The translations under genes and the position numbers were made by a program. From Montifringilla adamsi (taxonomy: Eukaryota; Chordata; Aves; Passeriformes; Passeridae), in assembly GCA_017590115.1 (NCBI GenBank), contig JAGGNK010008337.1, positions 5,137,609-5,201,608 on the forward strand: DNA of 64,000 nt, written 5' to 3'. How positions within the stretch are numbered: position 1 is the stretch's first letter; each line of letters starts with the position of its first letter. Positions 52,801 to 61,800 of the stretch are shown here, piece by piece. The notes under the pieces were generated by a model. It was not told the DNA's origin. It did not search any database and saw nothing but the letters and a program-made list of their open reading frames with translations.

Positions 52801-55800
52801 TGAACACCCTGAAACCGCCAGCAGAGCACGGAGGCCTGGGAGAGCTCTTATGCCTTGACTTGGCTTGAAGCAGATCCACCTGCCACTGAGTCCTGGAAAT
52901 TCTGAATCCATTCACGTGACTGCAGGCTTGCCATTGGCACTGCTGCTGGTTCTGCCTCCAGGAGTGTTTGCCCAGCGAGGGCACCTTGGGGGTGGCTGCC
53001 ATTGATCCAAGACCAGCCTGGCACGTCCAGAGCAGCAGAACAGCAGTGCTCATTGTCCCCCTGTAGCTCTGGGGATAGGAAACATCCCCTGGGATCCCAG
53101 GTGAGGCTTGGCCCAGCCTCAGCCTGCCCTGTGTCCAGCAGGGCGGCCAGCACACAGTGATGGGCACAGAGCTGCCAGTCATGGTGGGATTCAACAAGGG
53201 GGGCAAAAGCAAAAGGCTTTTAAAAAGAAATAGCGGTTTTGGTTAAGTCACAGTGAGTCTGTCAAAAAATTAACCTTGGTGGTTTTTATTTTGCTTCAAT
53301 AAGAGAGACACAGCTTTCAAAAAGCGGCATCCTGTGTAAACTAAGATTTAAACTTCACATTATTCCTAGTCATGCAGGAAGTCCAAACGAAAAAGAACTA
53401 TGGATAATCAGTTAAAAGAACTGACAGATACCCTGATGTGTTGATCAGTAGTAATACCTAATTTCTATTTCAAGTGTGTTATAATGGATTACCATATAGA
53501 TGCAGCAAAGCACTAAGCATTAAATAGATCTATGTGTTTTCTGAAAAAGCAATATTATTTTGCACTGTGGGGTTTCTTAAAATATTTCTTATTAGTGTAG
53601 TGTGAAACTAGGAACAAGATGTCAATAGCCAGCTCGGATTCACAGCGGTGTGGCTGACAGCCTGGGCTGGAGGGGAAGAAACTCTCATTTGTTACATAGC
53701 AATAGCAGTGCATGTTCTTCAGAGCACCAGGGGTGGGGAGGGTGTACAAAATGTTGCTGGAAATGTGAAGTTGCAAAGGGAACAACTGGAGCTGGTTCAC
53801 GACTTGTGCAGTCTTGTGTCATGCTGCAACACCCCCTCAGTCCGGAACTGCAGTGCTCAGGGCAAAAATCACCAGCTGAAAGTTGTGTTGGTGGGACTGG
53901 GGCTCAGCTTGTGACCTTCAGAATTTATATTTAATGATGTAGACTTTGCACCTGGGTGATTTCTTTTTGCATTGAAGGAGCAGACGTGGGCTCTGCATCC
54001 GTGTCATTTAGAGTGGCCCTGCTCTGCTGCAGAGCTGTGCTGTCTGCAGTGCAGGAGGGGGACAAGGTTGCTTTTTGAGAATGCCTGCTTGCTGTGGGAC
54101 AGGACCATGCAGGTGATCAGTCACACCCTTGCATTTTTTCAAAATACATGTATTTATTGTTTTCATGGTTTTGAGATGCTAAAAAGGAAAATGCAAGGGA
54201 AGTGACTTAAGTGTCTACGTTTTTTTGCTGTGTCAAAAGACTTTGGGTTATGGGAGCTTTTCTCAGACAGGAACTTCTCTCCTCTTACTCGTGGTTTGAA
54301 CCCCTGAACTGTTTTTGATTCAGTCACCTGACAAGGGTGTTGGATTCTGTGTTTTGTAAAGACAGAAGAATGGTAAGCATGTTGTTTTCTGCCCTGACCC
54401 CCTCAGTTTTGTGCAATTTAGAGTTTAGGCTTGTTTTCCCTGCTTGTTGTTGAACTGTTCAGCAGCGTTTGTTCTTCTGCTTTTTCCCTGGATACAACCT
54501 AAAGTTTGCTGAGACTTTGATGTGAAAATTGTTACCAAATTCTTTTTCAAATTGGTCTTTATTATAGAGCTTTGCACTTTTTCAGCCTATGCAGCTCGCG
54601 CCTTGTCATAGCTCACTTTATAGAAGGGAACTTCGTGTTCAAATTTAGATGAAACTGTGTAACAGACTAAAACAATGGAAACAAAATATGTGTGGTTTTG
54701 TTTTGTTTTCCATGATAAATATGCCAATGTATGAAGCTTCCTTCCTTCAGTGTGTCCTGTGAATCCAGCCCAGTTTTTGTTGCCGGTTTGCCATAGGGTT
54801 TTGTTTCCTGGAGCTTTTCCTCGCACACCTCGGGCACACATCGTGTGGTGAGCCTGGGCACAGACCCAGCTCCCACGCAGAGCTCCTGGGTTAGGTTGGG
54901 TTAGAAGTGCTCCTGGGTTAGCTTAGGACTCCTTTCTGCCCCGTGCCAAGTTAAGTAATGATTAATGCCAGAAATAGTCTGGAGGAGTGGGGGGCTGCCA
55001 GTGTTTTAATGTTTAGATGGGTAAGGATAACTCTTTGTCCATGGATCCTGCAATCTGATTGGCAGAAGCCTGGTGCTTAACTAACAGGTAAAGCCCCAGT
55101 GTGAGTCATGGCCTCATTTTTAGCCAGTCAGTTCCTTCATCCCAAGCATTCCTGCTGCCCACGGACAGGGAGCTCAACCTCTGGACCCTCTGCTCTCGGG
55201 GTCCTGCTGCCAGGGTGTGCTGGGGAGGGAGCTGGGGGAGTGACACTGAAACAAAATACAAGGAACATGGAAAGGACCTGCCTGGTTTGCATTTTTATTC
55301 TGGTTAACCTTTCAGAAATGCTATTTACTGTGTGGGGAACACATGCTATGGTGAAGGTGTGGAGGAGGACCAGACTGTCTGTGACCTGAGGTCTAGCTCC
55401 CTATGCCCACAAACTTGTCATGACTACCATCCTCTGCTATGGAGAAAGGAATGTTCCATGTGCAAAAAGACTGTTCTGAGTGTTGAATATAATTTCTGAA
55501 GCCCTTTATTGTCAAAAGCAAGAGGTCTGTCCTGCTGCATGTCTGGAGCACACGCTCTGGCAGCAGTGGTGACTCTGTCACCCAGCTCTCAGGAATTGCC
55601 CACAGTGCCGGCTGCTTTCTGGGCTGTGATGCTTTGTTTTTTCCTGTCAGCTTCTGTGTGCAGAACACCCTCAAATGTGTCACTGTTGCTTAGGTGACCT
55701 GTCATCCATTTGCATCCTGCATGTGGTATTACTGAGAACACAGAGGTGCTTTGTTGTGCAGAAATTTGTGGCAGTCATTTTGTCTGATAATTGCAAGGAA

Positions 55801-58800
55801 CTCTGACTGTCAGTCATTTATAACATTGTTTAATTTAATTTGATTTCCAAACTGAAGTGTTCAAAACTAGTTTCCTGTTTAAATATATCTTCCTAATTTC
55901 TTATTTCAATGGCTGGAAAGTTATAAGTTGGAGGCATTTTCTGTGTGGAACCTGTGTGAAGCCCTGTGTACTGCCAGACCTTTGAGAGGTGGAGCCAGCA
56001 GTGAGAGCTGTGCTGCTGCCACATCCGTGGCCGAGCCCTAGTCCATGCTGCCAGCAGTTTAAAAAGAAACTGTGTATTTATTCCCATCTCATTTGTATGT
56101 TGTCCATCTGTTTCTCTGTAATCTCCTGATGAACCAGTTTTATTACAGAAAATTTGACTAGTTTTTGTTTCCTGCAGAAAATATTGCAGCTACTACCAGA
56201 GAGGATTTTTTATCGATGGCATTTTCGCAGTATAGGTAAGAAGAAATTGGGGTTTTTTTCTTTAAAAATGCACTTTTTAGTAATTTTTTCAGATCAATTT
56301 TTCTTTTAATGAGTGATATATGAGTAGAGTTATGAATACATGGTATTTGTTTGCAAGTTTGGCCCCAGCTGTCTTTCCCAGATTCTCATGAAATGGAGGT
56401 TTTTCCCAGCATCCTGTTAGAATATGGCCTTGGCCATGACAGGCACAAGATACTCATGGGTGGCTTCCTCAGACCAGGATTGTTTTTTCCCCATGCTCTG
56501 GTGGTATTGAAGCTTCTGGAAGAAGGGAGGGAATAGGAGTCTGGCAGAGAGCTGCCTTGGGTGGCCAGAACACCTTGCAATCCAGTGAAGTGGTTTAACT
56601 TGATCATTTCCTCTGAATCAAATGCCTTGGATTTGTCAGTGCTTTTCAAATTCTGCTTCCAAATGCCACCAGTGTGGCACCAAAAGGTTTTTATGCTGCT
56701 TATTAAAATTTAGTGAGGGGGTTCTATTCCTTCCAAGTAGGACTTTTTGGTTGGGGTTGGTTTGCAGCACTGTCTGACCAGCTGCCATTTTTGTCATCAG
56801 AACAAGGAGTTGCTTTTGCAGAAGAACAATGAGCGGAAGTTAAAGGTCAAGGGAAGGGCTGTTGTCACATTTCCACTCAGCACTGACAAAAACAAGAGGA
56901 GACATCTGCCTGGCCACTTCATAATGCTTCAGCTGCACTAGTCCAGACCAAATTGGTTCCACTTGGTTGCTCTGTAGCTGATACATTCTTTATTCTTCTA
57001 TTGAGTGGTCATAGTGGCAAAATTTATCTGTGTCCAAAAAGCGATGTACAGAATTTGGCAGAGTATTTATTTACACCTCTGCCTTGTGATTTCCTTTTGC
57101 CTAACATTCCTGTGCATTAATGTGAATTCTGTATATATGTTAATAATTTCTATATAATCTAGTGAAATGGCAAGATCTTGTCATTATGCACATTCCCTAA
57201 ATGGGAAGGAGCCTGTTTAAGGAATGTGTAAAATTCACAGATCTTACTACTACTGAAAATAATTTGAGACATGGTCCTCTGACGAAACCCAGAGGACCTC
57301 ACTGCAAAGATACATCACAGTTCATCTTGGGTGCTGGTGATTGTTGCTGGATTCAATTGGGGGTTTTCCCCACACAGTTGTCTTAAAACCCAGCACAGTG
57401 GCCCCAGAATAAGTTAAAGTAGGCTTTCATGAAATGTTTTTGAAAACATTGTGGTAGGAAGTGTCTGATAATGTCTACTTAATTTTCCTAATCCAGGGTC
57501 GATTCTGAAGAAGCTTTTGCACACTGGAAATTCTCTCAAGGTACTGCGTTGATGTTCTCATATTTCTTTTCACTTTGATTCCTGTGAAGTATGCTGCTTT
57601 GCAGCTTTCCAATAGCAGTGTTTTCCACATTGTTAGGCTTTGTAATTTTTTCTTATTCACCTTTTAATCTTAAGTTTTATTATTGTGATCCTTGATTATT
57701 TTGATGTGTTTTCAGTCATTTTGCTGCTCTCATGACCTTTGTGAGGTTACCTAGAGAAGGTATTAACAGATACTGCTTAATACCCAATTTTTTGAGCTTT
57801 CTCTGGCATTAGAGCTAGGATTATATTAATGATGTGAGTACCCTCAGATATGATGGCAAGATTTTGCAACACCTATCTGGGATGAAGCTCTCGCCCTGCC
57901 TGTTGTGAACCATTTACCCGTGTTACTGCACTTACAGACCTGTGTCACTACCCTTTTTGCCCAAACGCACCCCCTTGCAGCTCAGGTGTGAAGGAATCCG
58001 CCTGTTCCTGCTGTGGCTGCAAGCCCTGCAGACCAACTGTGGCGAGGAGCAGATCCTGATGTTCGCCTGCCTGGTGCCCGGCTTTCCCCCGCTGCCGTCC
58101 TCGCGCGGGCCCTGCACGCTGGAGAGCCTGGTCAGCCCCCCGGCCGCGCCCGACGGTGAGCCTCCTCTGGGGGGCTCTGGGATTCTGAGCCTGGGAGAAG
58201 CAGAGAAATGAGCAAAACGATTCTTATCTCGTTTGCCGCTCCTGTGTTGTGCCAAAGTGGAATGCAATGTGGAGATTGCTTATCCACAGTGATGGGGTTT
58301 TGTTTCCTTGGCCTGTCAGGGTCAAGCGTGTGCGGAGACTGTCGGTCAACAGACAGTCACGAGATTTTGTTCAGTTCTTGTTCAGTTTCAGTTTGATGTA
58401 GTGTAATATAGTATAGAATAATAGTATAATAAAGTAATTAATTAGCCTTCTGATATCAGTGGAGTCCTCCTCATCATTCCTCCCACCAGTCAGGCGAAAT
58501 TTCACTGATAGGGTGTCTCTCCTGGAGGAGAGGACAGTGGGTGCTGCTGCTGAGCCTTCTCCTGGGGTGCCTGTCCTGGAGGAGGGGGCAATGCGAAATT
58601 TCACTGGTAGGGTGTCTCTCCTGGAGGAGAGGACGTGGGTGCTGCTGCTGAGCCTTCTCCTGGGGTGCCTGTCCTGGAGGAGGGGGCAATGGGTGCTGCT
58701 GTTGAACCTTCTCCTGGGGTGCCTCTCCTGGAGGAGAGGACAATGGGTGCTGCTGGCTGCCCCTGGAATTCCAAGCTGGCCGCAGTGTGTGTCCAGCTGC

Positions 58801-61800
58801 TGGCCTGGTGCGGCTCTAGAGCCGCCCGCTCCTGTCCCTCTGAGTGGTCAGGGTTTGCTCTTTGGCTCTGGGGTGGTTTTAATCCAGATGCAGCAGCAGG
58901 AGGAGCATTTTACTGCCCCTCAAGCAGTGGAGGTTTCCTCCTTTTTGGAGGTGGAGGCTTCCTCCTTGTTGTCTCACTGCTGGTGTCAGCCCTTCCAAGC
59001 TGCTGGGAGTCTGGTGTCATCCTCGCTGGGATGTGCCAGGACTTTGGACATCTGAGCAGCTGCTGGCCTTGCACAGCTTGGTAGTGCCCTAATGGGTATT
59101 TTCAAATCAATCTTTTACGGCAAATAGCTTTTATTTCAGTATTTTAATGCGTTCTATGCTTGAAATCTTTGATTTTAGCCAAGATATTTCCAGAAGAAAT
59201 AACGCCGCTTTTGCCAGCTGTCTCTGGAGAGAAAATTGCAGAAGACCAGACCTGCTATTTTCTCCAGCTCCTGCTAAAATATATGGTAATTCAGGTGAGG
59301 AGGATGCATGTTTGAAACTGTTCATATTTGGAGGATGTATTCATGGTAGAAAATTAAGCCTACACTGCATCTGCGTGGAGCTGGGTTTACCCTTCCCCAG
59401 CACATTTTTTACTCTTAAGTGGAAAATCGTCCCAAAGGTATTTCCCTGTGCCATTTTTGGTGAAAATAAGAAGTTTGTCACACTTTTGTGATAAGAATTA
59501 ATGAATGTTATCCAAACTTGCAGAATAACTGACTGTTTTATGTGCTTGTGGTTGCGTTTAGAAAATTGATGTGGGGTAAAGATTCAGTTTGTTCTCTTTG
59601 GACACATACCTAGATGAAAAGGAATATAAAGGGCCACTGGAGGAAGAGATAAAGAGAGATGGCTTCTGTGATGTTTTTAAAAGGATGCAAGTAACATGTA
59701 CATAAAATTTAATTAGAAGTAGATCAGATGAATCTGTGCAGGAAATAAATTAAGATAATGTATATATTTTAAAAGTACAAGTTAAGCAACATTTGAAATA
59801 AAGTGGAAGCTGTGCAGACAATGAACATTAAAGAGCCTTGTTATTAAAAAAAGATAAATTATAATTAAATACTTTGAGATACACTTTCTAGTATGAAAAG
59901 GCAAGACCAAAATAGTATTTGGAAAGGGTTTTGTCATCTTGAATAAATGCTTTATTTTAAAAAGTGGCTGTATGAAATTATCAGCTTCCTCCACAGCACC
60001 CTTTGTTTTACATATTGGAGTCTCACAACACTTCAGTTAAAAACAAAAATGTCACTCTTCTTTTTATATTCTTGTTACCTGTGAGGGGTCTAAACAAACC
60101 TGCTTACTCTACAAATCCCATTGCATAGTGGTTCCAGTGTTTGTTTATTTGTGTTTATTCTGACAAAAGAAAATATTAATGATAAAAGCAGAACTCAAAG
60201 TGACTTTGTCAAAATGTATGCATAAGAAGCAAATTTATTGAGAGCAGAAGAGGACAGTTGCTGTCCTCCTTTGGTTAGAGCAGTTCAAATACACTGGCTT
60301 CCACTGAGCTTGCTGGCTTTGGGGGGATGCTTTATTCTTGCTTTCCATTCTTACTGAAGTTTGTAAAGGTGGTTTTGGGACTGTGCTGCTTTTTCTTTTC
60401 TTGCTAAAGTGTAGTTGCTTGTTTTTTGTGTGTTCAGGGGGAAACAACTGTCAGTATAACACATTAACTTAAAGCTTTTTGTTTGTTTCTCTCTGACTCC
60501 GTGACAAAGGCTGCCAGCTTGGAATGGAAGAACAAGGAGAACCAAGACACTGGGTTTAAGTTTCTCTTTACTTTGTTCAGAAAATACTATCTTCCTCACT
60601 TGTTCCCATCTTTTACAAAGCTAACCAACCTCTACAAACCTGTGCTGGGTAAGTAGTGAGTTTTGCCTTTGAAGAAGAAAAAGCTAGAGCCTGCTCTCAG
60701 CAGTATCTCAGTTACCAGCTGGTGTATTGCTACAGCTCTGTGGGATAAGGAGATTTTTCTCCCTGATTTTGTGTAAAATTAACTAATGTTGTAGCAGGGC
60801 TGGTTCCTTGTTTCAGCTTTTGCCCTCCCTTTTGCAGCACTTCCTTTTGCTTTCCTTTGTTTTGAGTGATACTAGTGATAACCTCAGGAAAGAGCTGTGC
60901 TGTTACGTTGTCCTGAGGAGCAATAAAGTTAGGATAGAATACAAGCATTAATAAAATAAAAGCAGTCGGTCATTGCATCTGTTATTTCTTGGGTGGTGTG
61001 TTGGGTACATTTAGCCAGAGTTGGGAAGCAATTACTAAGATTCCACTTTGTTTCTCTCTTCCTTTTTGTCCCCCCCAGACATCCCTGATATCAGGCCGAG
61101 GCCAGTGTATGTCACTGCAACACGGAACAATGAGAGCGTCTACTGCACTAAAATCCCCTACATGGCAGCTCGAGTGGTTTTTATCAAGTGGCTCGTTACC
61201 TTCTTCCTTGAAAAGAAGTATTTAACTGCTGTTCAGAGCACGAAAAATGGAGGAGAAATGCTCCCTAAAATTATTCAGGTGGGCTTTAAAGTTTACCTCT
61301 CTTCTTGCATGCCTGCTAACCTTGCAGATGATCTCACTGCACTGACAGCTGAAGCACAAAGAAATGCTACCCCATAGTGAATAAATGATGTAGCTGTTTA
61401 TTTGATTTTCTTTTTCTTTGATGAAGGAGGGAATCTCCAAGCAAAACCCTTTGGTAATTCACTAGAAGGTTTTTTTCCCCCCTCATAACTTGTTTCATTA
61501 CCAGCTTCAGCAGTATTATATTTAGACTTTTGGAATTTACTCTGTAAACTGTCATACTTGGTGGTTCCATGGACTGTTTCCCAGTGACATCAAAGGCTGC
61601 TTTGTTTTCCTCTCAGTTATAGCAGCTGTTTACAATGAGATATTAGAGAAATATTTCATTTATAAATTCATGGTTGAGACTCCTCTGGCGTTAGATGCCT
61701 CACAATGAATTTTATAAATCGATGCTTTTGAGAGACTTTCCAGCTTCCTGATAAGAATTTAGAATCAATCTCAGCTTACATTTGGTCTTGAGCCATAGGT

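Noticed and set aside
52667..53212. 181-codon antisense frame in intron 3, with an LLDTG stretch in an overlapping frame
   Set aside because: The DTG triplet alone recalls retropepsin, but no second motif, flanking ERV gene or LTR supports it; the frame is likely chance in a GC-richer block.
54885..54930. GGGTTAG-like cluster resembling telomere repeat
   Set aside because: Only three imperfect, spaced copies; not an interstitial telomere array.
58459..59084. Frames of 198 and 149 codons in intron 6
   Set aside because: They read through the 54/99-bp minisatellite and flanking intron; no family similarity.
60426..60440. Alternative exon 8 acceptor TGTGTTCAG
   Set aside because: It would add sequence that is not family-conserved and contains stops before the conserved AASLEW start.
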